This document shows positions 1-8,456 of a stretch of 53,546 nucleotides of DNA, piece by piece. Numbering within the stretch: the stretch's first letter is position 1; the number at the start of each line of letters is the position of its first letter. Origin of the DNA: Streptomyces sp. JJ38 (GTDB taxonomy: Bacteria; Actinomycetota; Actinomycetes; Streptomycetales; Streptomycetaceae). The notes below the pieces were generated by a model. The model had not been told where the DNA came from, searched no databases, and saw nothing but the letters and a program-made list of their open reading frames with translations. The stretch covers positions 1 through 53,546 of the forward strand of contig NZ_JABLSI010000050.1 in assembly GCF_019303475.1 (NCBI RefSeq), in the 5' to 3' direction. The position numbers and the translations under genes are program-made.

Positions 1-1
1 C

Positions 2-2359
2 GCCCCCGACACAGCCCCCACCCTCGGCACGGGCGCCGCGACGGCCGGGACCAGCCCCACCGTCGCGACCACAGCCGCCGGAAGCCCGTCCGGGGCGCCC
101 GTCCCCCGCCAGCTTCCCCCGGCCACCGGCACCCTGTACGGCCGCGACGAGCTCCTCAGCCGGATGGTCGACGCCCTCCGGCGCCCCGGAGCCGCCGCCC
201 CCGTCCTCGTCCTCACCGGCCCCGGCGGCGTCGGCAAGACCGCCCTCGCCCTCCACACCGCGCACGCCCTCGCCGACCGCTACCCCGGCGGGCAGCTCTA
301 CGCCGATCTCCGCGGCTCCCAGCCCGCCCCCGCCGACCCGCTGGAGGTGGCCGCACGCTTCCTCCGCGCCCTCGGCGTCGACGGCCAGGACATCCCCGCC
401 GACGCCGACGGGCGCTTCGCCGAACTCCGCAGCCGGCTCGCCGGGGACCGCGTCCTCCTCGTGCTCGACGACGTCCACGACGAGGCCCAGCTCCGGCCCC
501 TACAGCCGACCGGCCCCGGCTGCGCCGTCCTGGCCACCTCCCGTAACCGGCTCACCGCTCTCGCGGCCCGCGCCGACGCCCGCGTCCTCGACGTCGGCAC
601 CCTGGCCCCGGGCGACGCCGCCGCCCTCCTCGCCGGGCTGGTCGGCCCCGAGCGGGCCCGCGCCGACCAGCCCGCCACGGCCGACGTCGCGCGCCTGTGC
701 GGACACCTGCCGCTCGCCCTGCGCATCGCCGGCGCCCGGCTCGCCGCCCGCCCCGACTGGACCGTCACCGGATTCCGCGACCGGCTCGCCCAACAGCACC
801 ACCGGCTCGACCAACTCGCCGTCGGCGATCTCGACGTCCGCGCCGGCATCGCCCTCAGCTACCGCTCCCTCGCACCCGAACTGCGCACGGCCCTGCGCCG
901 GCTGGCGCTGCTCGACGCGCACAGCGTCCCCGGGTGGGTCGTCGGCGTCCTCACCGGGCGGTCCGCGCCCTGGCTTCAGGACCAGCTCGTCGAGCGCAAC
1001 CTGCTGGAGGCGCTCGGCCCCGACCAGGCCGGTCAGCCGCGCTACCAACTCCACGCTCTCGTGCGTGACTTCGCCCACGAACGCACTCTCGCCGAAGACA
1101 CCCGGGCAGAGCGGGACGCGGCACTCGCCCGCGTCCTGCGCGGCTGGCTCGCCCTCGCCTCCGAGGCCGCCGGACGCCTCGGCCACGGCGGCGTCCTCGA
1201 CCCCGTCGCGCCCGCCGACGAGGCCCCCTCCGAAGCCGCCGACGCCGTCCGGCGCCACCCCGAACGCTGGTTCGCCGCCGAACAGGCCAACCTGTTGAAC
1301 GCCGCACTCCTCGCCTGCCGCCTACGGCTCCCCGAACTCGCCAGCGACCTCGCCCTCCAGCTCAACAGCTACCTCGTCATCCGCTTCTACGAAGCGGAAC
1401 GAGAGGCCGTCGTCCGCGCCGCCATCGCCAGCTGGGGCGAGCGCCCCACCACCGACCGCCGCCTCTCCCGCCTCTACTTCGCACTGTGCTGGGCCATGTA
1501 CCAGCAGGACCGCTACAGCGAGCTGGCCCCCGCAGCCGCCCGCGGCCTCCAGGTCGCCCGCGAACTCGGCGACCCCGAGGTCATCGCGGACGCCGCCTGG
1601 CAGATGGGGCGCGCCACCGCCCTGTGCGGACGGCTCGACGAAGCCGCCGAACACTACCTGCGCACCATCCGCGACGCCGAGCGCCTCGGCCTGTCCGAAC
1701 GCGCCCACGTCTACGCCCTCACCGGCCTCGCCAACGTCCTCGCCGACCTCGGTGACGCCCCCGCCGCCGTCCGCGCCTACCAGCGCGCCCTCGACCTCCA
1801 CTCCGCCGCCGACCGCACCCGCGTCGTCATGCACCTGCGCTGCGCCGAAGCGCTCGCCGACGACGGCCAGGGCGGCCGCGCCCTCGAACTCCTCGCCGAC
1901 GCCCACACCATCGTCTCCGGCATCGGCGACGCGGTCGGGGCCGCGCACGTCGAACGCGTCCGGGCGCTCGTCGACCTCCTCCACGGCGCGTGGCCACGCG
2001 CCACCGCCCGACTCCACACCACCGTGCACACCTTCCGCGACCACCGCGAGACCTCCGGCGAGGCCGGCGCCCTGCGCAGCCTCGGCGACGCCGCCATCGG
2101 CTCCGGGCACTGGACCGACGCCCACCGCCACCTCCGCGCCGCCCTCGCCCTCTACGCGCGCATGGGCCTGCCCGTCGAGCTCGCCCGCACCGAGGCCCGG
2201 CTCACCGTCGCCCTCCGCCACGACGGCCGGCCCGCCCCCGCCGAGCGGCACGCCGACGCCTGCCGCGCCCTCCTGCGGCGCCACGCCCTCGCCCCGGCCT
2301 GTCTGCGGCTCCCCGCCCACGTCCGCCGGCTCCTGCACCCGACGGACGTGGACCCCTGA
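2..2359 (+). CDS. AfsR/SARP-type NB-ARC and TPR regulator, 5' truncated
   Basis: The reading frame is open from the first bases of the window and the text before the first ATG (164) is still good family sequence (PRQLPPATGTLYGRDELL), so the true start lies upstream. Seen: a P-loop GPGGVGKTA, a Walker B LLVLDD, the LATSRNRL and GHLPLAL motifs of an NB-ARC/STAND ATPase, then a long Ala/Leu-rich helical C-terminus consistent with TPRs. Family knowledge: AfsR-like proteins carry an N-terminal SARP DNA-binding plus BTAD region (would be outside the window) and switch on secondary metabolism or development. Without that end I cannot tell a SARP from a stand-alone NB-ARC-TPR protein. Confidence 0.88.
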   Translation, partial: APDTAPTLGTGAATAGTSPTVATTAAGSPSGAPVPRQLPPATGTLYGRDELLSRMVDALRRPGAAAPVLVLTGPGGVGKTALALHTAHALADRYPGGQLYADLRGSQPAPADPLEVAARFLRALGVDGQDIPADADGRFAELRSRLAGDRVLLVLDDVHDEAQLRPLQPTGPGCAVLATSRNRLTALAARADARVLDVGTLAPGDAAALLAGLVGPERARADQPATADVARLCGHLPLALRIAGARLAARPDWTVTGFRDRLAQQHHRLDQLAVGDLDVRAGIALSYRSLAPELRTALRRLALLDAHSVPGWVVGVLTGRSAPWLQDQLVERNLLEALGPDQAGQPRYQLHALVRDFAHERTLAEDTRAERDAALARVLRGWLALASEAAGRLGHGGVLDPVAPADEAPSEAADAVRRHPERWFAAEQANLLNAALLACRLRLPELASDLALQLNSYLVIRFYEAEREAVVRAAIASWGERPTTDRRLSRLYFALCWAMYQQDRYSELAPAAARGLQVARELGDPEVIADAAWQMGRATALCGRLDEAAEHYLRTIRDAERLGLSERAHVYALTGLANVLADLGDAPAAVRAYQRALDLHSAADRTRVVMHLRCAEALADDGQGGRALELLADAHTIVSGIGDAVGAAHVERVRALVDLLHGAWPRATARLHTTVHTFRDHRETSGEAGALRSLGDAAIGSGHWTDAHRHLRAALALYARMGLPVELARTEARLTVALRHDGRPAPAERHADACRALLRRHALAPACLRLPAHVRRLLHPTDVDP

Positions 2360-2386
2360 GCACGGCCCCTGGGCTCCGCGGTGCGC

Positions 2387-3238
2387 TCAGAACGCGTCGT
2401 CGCGGAAACCGTGCCGGGCCACCCGCGCCAGCATCGTGCGCCACGCGTCGAGCTCCGTGTGCGGGTTGCCGGAGATGTTGAGCCGGTTCTTCGCCGTCGA
2501 GAAGGCACCGTTCGTCTTCGGACCCCAGATGCCGTCCACCGCCAGGCCCGAGCCCATGAAGTTGTTGCACATGGCCTGGACGAACTTCGTGTCGCTGGAC
2601 GAGCCCTTCTGGCACAGCGTGGGCAGACCGCCGAAGTCCGCGTGGATGTGGTCCGCGTGGGCCGAGTTGTACCAGCCGTCCAGCACATACCGGAACCGGC
2701 GACGGCAGGTCGCGTCCACCGCCAGGTAGCGGCGGCGCAACGTCCGGTTGCTGGAGGAGTGGTGGCGGTCCAGCGGCGAGCAGCGCCGTCCACCCGCCCA
2801 CCGCACGTGGTCCAGATCCATGGCCGTACCGGCGCCGTGCTGGCCCGACTTGTTCACGTAGAACCCGGCCGAGACGAGGAAGCTCACCTTCCCGAAGCCC
2901 CCGTCCTCCGAGAGCCGCCGCAGGTCGCGGATCCACACCACGAGCCGGTCGTAGAAGTCGTACGTGCAGCGCCAGTCGCGCAGGACCGTGTTCCCCCTGT
3001 TGGACCGCCAGTAGTACACCGGCGTCCCGTCTATCTTGCTGAACGTGCGCAGCGCGAGCGCCGACACCGTCTGGCCCGACGCCTGCATCTCCCTCGGCAG
3101 CGGCTGCACCGTCGGGTCCTCGGCAGCCCACGCCCGTCCGCCCGCGGCCCCCGTGACGAGCGCACCGGCCGCCGCCGCGCCCACGCCTCCGAGGAACAGC
3201 CGGCGGTCGAGCCCCTTCGGCTCAACGTCTTCGTGCAT
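2387..3238 (-). CDS. Tat-exported extensin/M15-like peptidase-fold protein
   Basis: The start at 3238 is chosen because GGAGGAGC precedes the ATG and the product then begins with a twin-arginine signal (RRLFLGG followed by an Ala-rich hydrophobic run ending AWAAED). The mature part has the metal-site signatures of the extensin-like/M15 family: GQHGAGTAMDLDH and HADHIHADFGG, giving candidate His/Asp/His zinc ligands. The C-terminus (DGIWGPKTNGAFSTAKN) looks like half of a peptidoglycan-binding repeat. Probable role, by inference, is cell-wall binding or D-Ala peptide hydrolysis outside the membrane. It is convergent with the upstream regulator, only 27 bp between stop codons. Confidence 0.85.
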   Translation of the reverse strand: MHEDVEPKGLDRRLFLGGVGAAAAGALVTGAAGGRAWAAEDPTVQPLPREMQASGQTVSALALRTFSKIDGTPVYYWRSNRGNTVLRDWRCTYDFYDRLVVWIRDLRRLSEDGGFGKVSFLVSAGFYVNKSGQHGAGTAMDLDHVRWAGGRRCSPLDRHHSSSNRTLRRRYLAVDATCRRRFRYVLDGWYNSAHADHIHADFGGLPTLCQKGSSSDTKFVQAMCNNFMGSGLAVDGIWGPKTNGAFSTAKNRLNISGNPHTELDAWRTMLARVARHGFRDDAF

Positions 3239-3913
3239 GGTGATCGCTCCTCCGCAGTCGTGCCGGACCCGGGCGCCCGGCACCTGGTGACTGCGATGGT
3301 TCGCGCCCCGCCTACGACGGATCTCACTCCGCCCTAACGCACCAGGGGTTGACACACGCCACACCCGTGAGCGCACACGGGCGAGGCCCCGTTCCGGCGA
3401 ACCGGAGCGGAGCCTCGCCCTCCCCCGAACCTCCTGATGCACGGTCACCCCGCGCCCCGTCAGGAGACACCCTCGAAGCACCCGGAAACGCCCGATCTCC
3501 TCGACACACGCTCAGCTCTCGCCCGGCGGCCACCTGCGACCCGCTCCCCGAAAGACCTGCAGACTCGGCAACTCGTCGTCGCAGACGAACGAGTGCCGCA
3601 GCAGAGCGAGGGGATCTTGGAGGCCGCCACATCGAGTCACAGACCTGGGCGCATCAATCCGCGCAGAGTGACCAGGCCACGCGGGAGCCACGCCCACCTT
3701 CCCGTCCCCATGGCCTGCCCTCCGGGGACACGACAGATCGGACACCTCCTGGACGTTGTTGAGGGCACCTGCAGAGCGCTCGACACTCTCCGCACCCATT
3801 CCCCCACGGTCAGCCCCACCGCGCCGCGCCGCTATGAGGCGTATGGTGGCAAATGAGAGGGGTGCTCTTGCCATTCAGAGCACCATGGCCTTGAGGAAGC
3901 AAGCGAGGCCGGT
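3239..3913. other. Intergenic region without a supported gene
   Basis: This 675-bp stretch separates the divergent Tat-protein and lipoprotein genes. Open frames exist on both strands but lack ribosome binding sites and have proline/arginine-rich shadow composition. It should hold the promoters of both neighbours, but I see no convincing -35/-10 pair or operator. Confidence 0.4.
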
Positions 3914-4498
3914 ATGCGCAAACCACGCGTTGCCCTCATAGCTGTGGCAGTCCTTGCGGCGGCTGTGGCGTGCGGAGATCCGGAAGTTGTCGAGCAGCCC
4001 GATGACACAGGGACACGCGAAACGACGGAGGAGCGCGCTCCCGGCGAGGATGCGACAGGCGAGTCCACTCCCGAACAGCCCAAGGCAGCCCAAGTGGGAA
4101 ATAGTTTGACCTTGGAAGGCACCGACGACAGGGTTCAGGTGACGGTAGTCAAGTTCGTGGATCCGGCGGCGCCAGGCAACGAGTACTCCAGCCCGGAACC
4201 GGGCAGCCGGTTCGTCGCAGTGCAGTTCCGTCTGGAGAACGTGGGAACGACCACGTACGACGACTCGCCGAGCAACGGCGCCACGTTGGCAGACAACAAG
4301 GGCCAGCGCTTCTCACCTACCTTTGCCGAAACGGCGGCCGGACCATCCTTCCCAGGCGGCGTCACCGTCGCTCCTGGAGATACAGCTCTCGGCTTCATCG
4401 CCTTCGAGGTGCCTGAGGACTCCACGATCGCCAAGGTGCAGTTTGCCCTGGACAGTGGCTTCGCCGACCAGGTCGGCCAGTGGGAGGTCCCCCAATAA
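3914..4498 (+). CDS. DUF4352-type lipoprotein
   Basis: The 194-aa product begins MRKPRVALIAVAVLAAAVAC, a lipoprotein signal in which C20 would be lipidated. An acidic, Thr/Glu/Pro-rich linker of about 40 residues follows. The rest is a beta-rich domain with the DUF4352 pattern: GNSLTLEG near its start, GSRFVAVQFRLENVGTTTYD in the centre and GFIAFEVPEDSTIAKVQF near the end. Family knowledge: such Ig-like domains occur in Gram-positive surface lipoproteins of unknown function. Its codon use is somewhat less GC-biased than its neighbours. No partner gene is apparent. Confidence 0.82.
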   Translation: MRKPRVALIAVAVLAAAVACGDPEVVEQPDDTGTRETTEERAPGEDATGESTPEQPKAAQVGNSLTLEGTDDRVQVTVVKFVDPAAPGNEYSSPEPGSRFVAVQFRLENVGTTTYDDSPSNGATLADNKGQRFSPTFAETAAGPSFPGGVTVAPGDTALGFIAFEVPEDSTIAKVQFALDSGFADQVGQWEVPQ

Positions 4499-4834
4499 CA
4501 CCGTGGAACCAGCAACGGCCTCGACTGATCTCTAACGCAGACCCCGCCGTGAGCGGAGTGACCGAGACCCCTTCGTCGCACAAACGAGCGGTGGAACTGC
4601 GCAAATCCCCTAGGCGTGGACATCGAGGCAATGAATTGCGTGTCGCGGACACTACGGCAGAGAGCTGCACCAGGGGCTCGTGCGCCTCATAGCTTTCACT
4701 GGCGCTACGAACCCGACCCCACGGGGGACCAAGCCGCACAGTGAAGCCCTGCATTACCGGGAGCTCGCCTGGAACCGGAGTCCCAGAACAGGCCGTGCTC
4801 ACTGTGACGCAGGCGTGGAACACCGGTGGGAACA

Positions 4835-5080
4835 TCACCCTCTCGCGGAGCCGCTGCACGAAACCGAGATCCCAGAGACTCCATGCTCCTCGTGACCAAG
4901 CCGTACGAGGAGCGGCGGGCCTACGCCACGGCACGCATGCTGTGGCCCGAGCCGGCCGCACAGCTCGCAGGCGTAGGTGTGCCCGTGCCCGGAAGGCGGC
5001 TTGGCCGCACCGATCCACAGCACTGGGCGGTATGTCGCCACACAGCGCCAACAAGCGCAGTACGTCCAGGTGGCGCTCAC
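4835..5080 (-). CDS. Small Cys-rich (zinc-ribbon-like) protein
   Basis: An 81-aa frame starting at a GTG whose GTGA overlaps the stop of the upstream ATPase gene by 4 bp, the usual sign of translational coupling in this genome. Visible cysteine pairs are YCACWRC near residues 8-12 and ACELC around residue 37, with several histidines nearby, suggesting a metal-binding knuckle. The C-terminal 25 residues look unstructured. I recognise no named family. Support is the overlap plus cysteine spacing; an alternative is that it is a chance frame, since the opposite strand is also open. Confidence 0.5.
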   Translation of the reverse strand: MSATWTYCACWRCVATYRPVLWIGAAKPPSGHGHTYACELCGRLGPQHACRGVGPPLLVRLGHEEHGVSGISVSCSGSARG

Positions 5081-5499
5081 TGGCCGCCTCGCAGCTCCGC
5101 CCACACCCGCTTGCCCCACGGCAGCGGCTCGGTGCCCCATGCGGCGGACAGGTGCTCCACCACCGCCAAGCCCCGCCCGTCCTCAACGGTTCCGTTGGTG
5201 TCCCGGCGCTGCGGCGGGGCCTTGGAGAAGTCCACTACTCCGATGCGGACGGCCTCTCGGCCGAGGCGGGTGACCGTCACCCGAATGGACTCCCGGCGGG
5301 CGTGCTGCACGGTATTGGCCACGAGCTCGGTGACGATCAGTGCGGCATCTTCGGCGAAGACGTCCAGCCTCCAACAGGCCAGTGCGAGGCGCACCAGACG
5401 ACGGGCAGCGGCGGCGCTCGCGGGTACCCGTGGCAGGGACTCGGTGTAGCCGGGCTGCCCCGTGCGGTGGACCAGGGCGCTCGCTTCAGCTCGCGGCAT
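5077..5499 (-). CDS. RsbW/anti-sigma-like ATP-binding protein (HATPase_c)
   Basis: The start is set at 5499 because a GAGAG box precedes this ATG and the extra upstream residues are Arg-rich shadow. The 140-aa product is a single GHKL ATPase module: N-box ELVANTVQHA, then VRIGVVDFS and the G-box DGRGLAVVEHLSAAWG. Family knowledge: Streptomyces has dozens of these RsbW-like proteins; they bind sigma factors or anti-anti-sigma proteins and many sit beside XRE/DUF397 genes. Here it lies 126 bp downstream of an XRE-TPR regulator on the same strand and overlaps a small Cys-rich gene. Confidence 0.88.
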   Translation of the reverse strand: MPRAEASALVHRTGQPGYTESLPRVPASAAAARRLVRLALACWRLDVFAEDAALIVTELVANTVQHARRESIRVTVTRLGREAVRIGVVDFSKAPPQRRDTNGTVEDGRGLAVVEHLSAAWGTEPLPWGKRVWAELRGGQ

Positions 5500-5625
5500 G
5501 TCGTTCTGCTCTCTCAGATCGGCCGAGCCCCGGGGCCGTTCGCACGGTCGCCGGGGCACTCTCCGTCTAGGTAAGCGAGCGATGCCAGAGAGCGACCAGG
5601 GACGCAACGTCCCACATTCGTCACG

Positions 5626-6837
5626 CTATTCGGCGACACCCAGGAACTCCGCCAACGCGCTCAGCCCCGGCGGATGGTTCGGGAGGGCCCACAGGTCACG
5701 CACGATCGCCACGGCCAACGTGTGGTGCTGCATCCACGTGGGCGCCACGCGACGCAGCGACTCAAACGTCCTCACAGCTCCGGCAGCGTCCCCCACGTCG
5801 GTGTACGCCCGCGCCACGTCCAACAGCAGCCACGTACGCCAGGACTGCGGCGTGTCCTTGCTCAGCCGCATGCCCTTGGCGAGCGCCAGGGCCTCGTGCG
5901 GGTGCCCGTACTGCACAGCCAGCCGGACACGTTCGATGCGCACTGACGACGGGCTGAAGACGCTCACCATACGGTTGTCACCGCTCTCGGGCAGCCTGGA
6001 GACGCGGGCGGCTTCCTTCTCGGCCGTCTTCATCATCGCTGCCGCACGCTCGTAGTCGCCGCCGCGCGCGGCCGAGGTGGCGGCGCTCATGGTGAGCGCA
6101 CCCCACACCTTCAGACCGTCCGCCGTCTCGGTGTGTCCCCCGTCCTTCAGGTCGTCGGCGGCCCGCACGGCAATACTCAGGGCGTCCTCCAGCCGTCCTT
6201 GCCGCTGGTAGGTCCACGCGGTCGAGTTGACGACCATCGGCACGAGCAGCGGATCGGAGGACCGCCCAGCCGCGTCTATGGCCCGTTCCAGGCTGATGAG
6301 GGCCAGGTCCGTCTTACCCATGCGCACTGCCACGTGACCGCCGAGCTGCAGCACTTTCGCCAGGGCAGCGAACCCGGCCGCGCGGTCGTCGTCACTCCCG
6401 GAGACCGTGGCGCAGCGGGCGTCGGCGATCAGGCCTGGCAGCGTCTTCATCAACGCCTCGAACTCGGCCGCGTGATATTGCGACCACCGGTCCGCGATCT
6501 GCTCGCGCAGGGTGGCGATCGAGAAGTCGGGGCCCGGCTGTGGTGGCTGAGGCGCCCAGAGCGCAGGCATGATGGCCCGCCGCACCGCGACGAATCGCGG
6601 CCCGTCGCCCTCCCCGGTGGCGGCCACCGCCGGGGGCGCACCAAGCAACGTGGTCAGTTCCACGCCGAGGCCGTTCGCGAGGGCGTGCAGCGTGGGCAGA
6701 CGTGCGGAGTGCTTCCGCTGCTGTTCGAGCTGGCGGATCACATCAACGGAGACGTCGGAGCGCTCGGCCAGTTCCTCTTGTGTCAGGGCGGCGAGGCGCC
6801 GCAGGCGGCGCAGGGTCCGCCCGAGGTGTTCGTTTGC
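5626..6837 (-). CDS. XRE-family regulator with TPR-like C-terminus
   Basis: An N-terminal helix-turn-helix is plain (LGRTLRRLRRLAALTQEELA ... VSVDVIRQLEQ). About 330 residues of helical repeats follow, rich in Ala/Leu pairs and including AWTYQRQGRLEDALSIAVRA, the pattern of TPRs. Family knowledge: Streptomyces XRE-TPR regulators bind a small peptide or metabolite through the TPR part. The start is uncertain. GTG 6837 gives the common VANEHLGRTLRRLR beginning; GTG 6888 adds 17 residues; neither has a strong ribosome binding site. It follows the broken NUDIX gene by less than 60 bp. Confidence 0.85.
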   Translation of the reverse strand, partial: ANEHLGRTLRRLRRLAALTQEELAERSDVSVDVIRQLEQQRKHSARLPTLHALANGLGVELTTLLGAPPAVAATGEGDGPRFVAVRRAIMPALWAPQPPQPGPDFSIATLREQIADRWSQYHAAEFEALMKTLPGLIADARCATVSGSDDDRAAGFAALAKVLQLGGHVAVRMGKTDLALISLERAIDAAGRSSDPLLVPMVVNSTAWTYQRQGRLEDALSIAVRAADDLKDGGHTETADGLKVWGALTMSAATSAARGGDYERAAAMMKTAEKEAARVSRLPESGDNRMVSVFSPSSVRIERVRLAVQYGHPHEALALAKGMRLSKDTPQSWRTWLLLDVARAYTDVGDAAGAVRTFESLRRVAPTWMQHHTLAVAIVRDLWALPNHPPGLSALAEFLGVAE

Positions 6838-6895
6838 CACACAGTCATGCTGCCCCAACGGACCAACAGATGCCCCAAGCTGCGGCACCTGAGCA

Positions 6896-7330
6896 CTAGA
6901 CCAGCTTGGTCCCGTCGTGAGCGCAAATGGCTGGCGGCGATGCTGCGTCGAGCGCGTCCAGAACGCGGATCGCGTACGCCTCGTCGGCCAGCTCGGAGAC
7001 CTCTTCCCGGGTGATCCAGCGGAGGGCCATGGTCTCCTCGCCGGTGGTGGGCTGCCCGTCGATGACCCCGCAGCGGAAGACCAGCGAGACGATCAAGCCC
7101 TCCATTCCCTGTAGACGCCGGTCAGGGCGGCTGGGAGGGCGATCTTGACGCCGGTCTCCTCGAAGACCTCGCGCCGGAGGGCGGCGGGAGAGGGTTTCGC
7201 CGGCTTCGACGACGCCGCCGGGCGGCTCCCAGTGGCCGTTGTCGCGTCGCTTGACGAGCAGGGCACGGCCGCGGCCGCCCACGATCACCCCGGCGACGCT
7301 CACGGAGTGGGGGCGCTCGGCGGTGCTCAC
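6896..7330 (-). pseudogene. NUDIX hydrolase broken by two compensating frameshifts
   Basis: The frame begins correctly (VSVAGVIVGGRGRALLVKRRDN...WEPPGGVVEAGETLS) and ends correctly (GLIVSLVFRCGVIDGQPTTGE), but the middle is nonsense in that frame. In the next frame the middle reads AALRREVFEETGVKIALPAA, which with the preceding residues rebuilds a perfect NUDIX box (G-x5-E-x7-REVxEExGV). The frame is lost at a GGG run near 7186-7188 and regained near 7107-7112. As written, the translated protein lacks the catalytic REVFEE helix. Either a pseudogene or a pair of sequencing indels. GTG 7330 is the likely start; 7387 is an alternative. Confidence 0.75.
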
Positions 7331-7453
7331 GTCCGGCGGCTCTCGTTCCCTCGGCTGATCAGGCTGACTCACCGTAGCGACGGGCACGCGGCCCTCCGTC
7401 GGTGCTCAGCTGCTCCCGGTAGACCCCTGCCGCCCCGGCGCGCAGTACCGCAC

Positions 7454-7492
7454 GACGAAGCCCCGTCCCGATGATCGGGACGGGGCTTCGTC
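7454..7492. terminator. Hairpin terminator next to the truncated tRNA-Arg
   Basis: A perfect 17-bp stem (GACGAAGCCCCGTCCCG paired with its complement) around a 5-base loop. It sits 4 bp outside the left att copy, so before integration it would have been the terminator of tRNA-Arg(ACG). Confidence 0.75.
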
Positions 7493-7496
7493 ATGG

Positions 7497-7540
7497 TGCG
7501 CGCTCGGCAGGATTCGAACCTGCAACCTTCTGATCCGTAG
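7497..7540. repeat. att site, left end of element 1 (truncated tRNA-Arg)
   Basis: These 44 bp are identical to 21722-21765 and correspond to the 3' part of tRNA-Arg(ACG), from the anticodon loop through the T arm to the acceptor end. Beyond 7540 the sequence no longer folds as tRNA. This is the duplicated attachment core expected from tRNA-directed integration. Confidence 0.92.
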
Positions 7541-7708
7541 GATTGGGCAGCCACCCGCGCCGCCCACGGCGCTCCCCCGGCCGGGTGAGCCTCCAGCTGC
7601 CCGCGTACGCCCCTGTGTGCCGTCGTTGCCGTCACGGTCGCCGTCAGACTCCGGGGGCTCCGGTAGGCCGTACAGGTGGCTTCCAGCGGCCTCTCTGGGG
7701 TCCCTGCG

Positions 7709-7828
7709 TCAGGAGGTGGCCCACGCGACGGCAAGCGTGAAGCCCATGCCGAAGCCTAACGCGAGGATGAGGAGCGGCCCGGCGGATCTTCCCATCGCGT
7801 AGCCGAACCGGCGGATGGCTCGGATCAT
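7709..7828 (-). CDS. 39-aa single-pass membrane protein
   Basis: Starts MIRAIRRFGYAMGRS and continues as one hydrophobic helix (GPLLILALGFGMGFTLAVAWA). Its ATG overlaps the TGA of the preceding gene (ATGA), making it the last gene of a three-gene coupled operon. The first positively charged residues predict an N-in orientation. No function known; such peptides are common in AICE accessory operons. Confidence 0.6.
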   Translation of the reverse strand: MIRAIRRFGYAMGRSAGPLLILALGFGMGFTLAVAWATS

Positions 7829-8061
7829 GCGTCCGGCCTCCAGGCTCGCAGGGGCTCGATCGTGATCGCCCGGTACGTGTGGTGGGACGGGTTCCGGCCG
7901 GCGTGCTCGAAGATCCAGTCCTGGGCTGTCGTCTGCTCCTCGGCCTGGGGCGAGCGGGCCAGGCATACGGCGCACTCGACGGCGTACGCCGTGGGCTCGC
8001 GGTCCGGCTTCAGGTCCGGGGCGATGGCCCACCGCTCGCGACGGAGGAAGCCCCGGCTCAT
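7825..8061 (-). CDS. DUF7848-like small protein
   Basis: 78 aa, coupled by ATGA overlaps to genes on both sides. The pattern YAVECAVCLARS ... AQDWIFEHAGRNPSHHTYRAI resembles a Streptomyces family (DUF7848) with a CxxC knuckle and a conserved HxGRNPSHxxYR motif. That suggests metal binding; the biological role is unknown. It typically sits near XRE regulators and mobile elements, as here, divergent from a DUF5753 regulator. Confidence 0.75.
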   Translation of the reverse strand: MSRGFLRRERWAIAPDLKPDREPTAYAVECAVCLARSPQAEEQTTAQDWIFEHAGRNPSHHTYRAITIEPLRAWRPDA

Positions 8062-8288
8062 CTGGGGCCACCCGCGCTGCTGCGCTCGTTGGTCTCGCGC
8101 ACCCGTCCCCGTAGCGTCTCGTCCTCGGTGGCGGGGCGTACGTCGCCCGGACGGGCGTCCCACTCCTTGCCGCCCCGCTGAGGGCGGAGCTGGATGTACG
8201 GGCCGACGTGCCCCATGACGACGCCCACGCGCTCCCGCGCGGCGTCGAACGCCACGCTGCCGATCTCCGGTAGCAGATTCTCTGTCAT
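8058..8288 (-). CDS. Small conserved hypothetical protein
   Basis: First gene of the 8288 to 7709 operon; GGAGCG precedes the ATG. The 76-aa product (GSVAFDAARERVGVVMGHVGPYIQLRPQ...) has the look of a small beta-barrel, often found upstream of DUF7848-type genes in Streptomyces. No catalytic residues are evident. The divergent XRE gene starts 168 bp away, so the gap should hold both promoters; it contains a short inverted repeat (GCATT-ACGAG-AATGC). Confidence 0.7.
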   Translation of the reverse strand: MTENLLPEIGSVAFDAARERVGVVMGHVGPYIQLRPQRGGKEWDARPGDVRPATEDETLRGRVRETNERSSAGGPR

Positions 8289-8456
8289 GCCGCTCGCTCC
8301 GGTTCCTCTGTCCCTGCTGGCGGTAAGGGTGTTGAGTAGCTGTGCGTTGCCCGGGCATTACGAGAATGCACCCGGGGAATGCACCGGATGCCGTTACAGC
8401 GGTCGGCGACGACGCCACGCGGCGTAGCTTCCACACCTTCAACGGAGGGACGTTCG

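Noticed and set aside
1322..2338. A 338-aa minus-strand frame under the AfsR-like gene
   Set aside because: Composition is the typical Gly/Val/Glu antisense shadow of a high-GC gene and no domain is seen.
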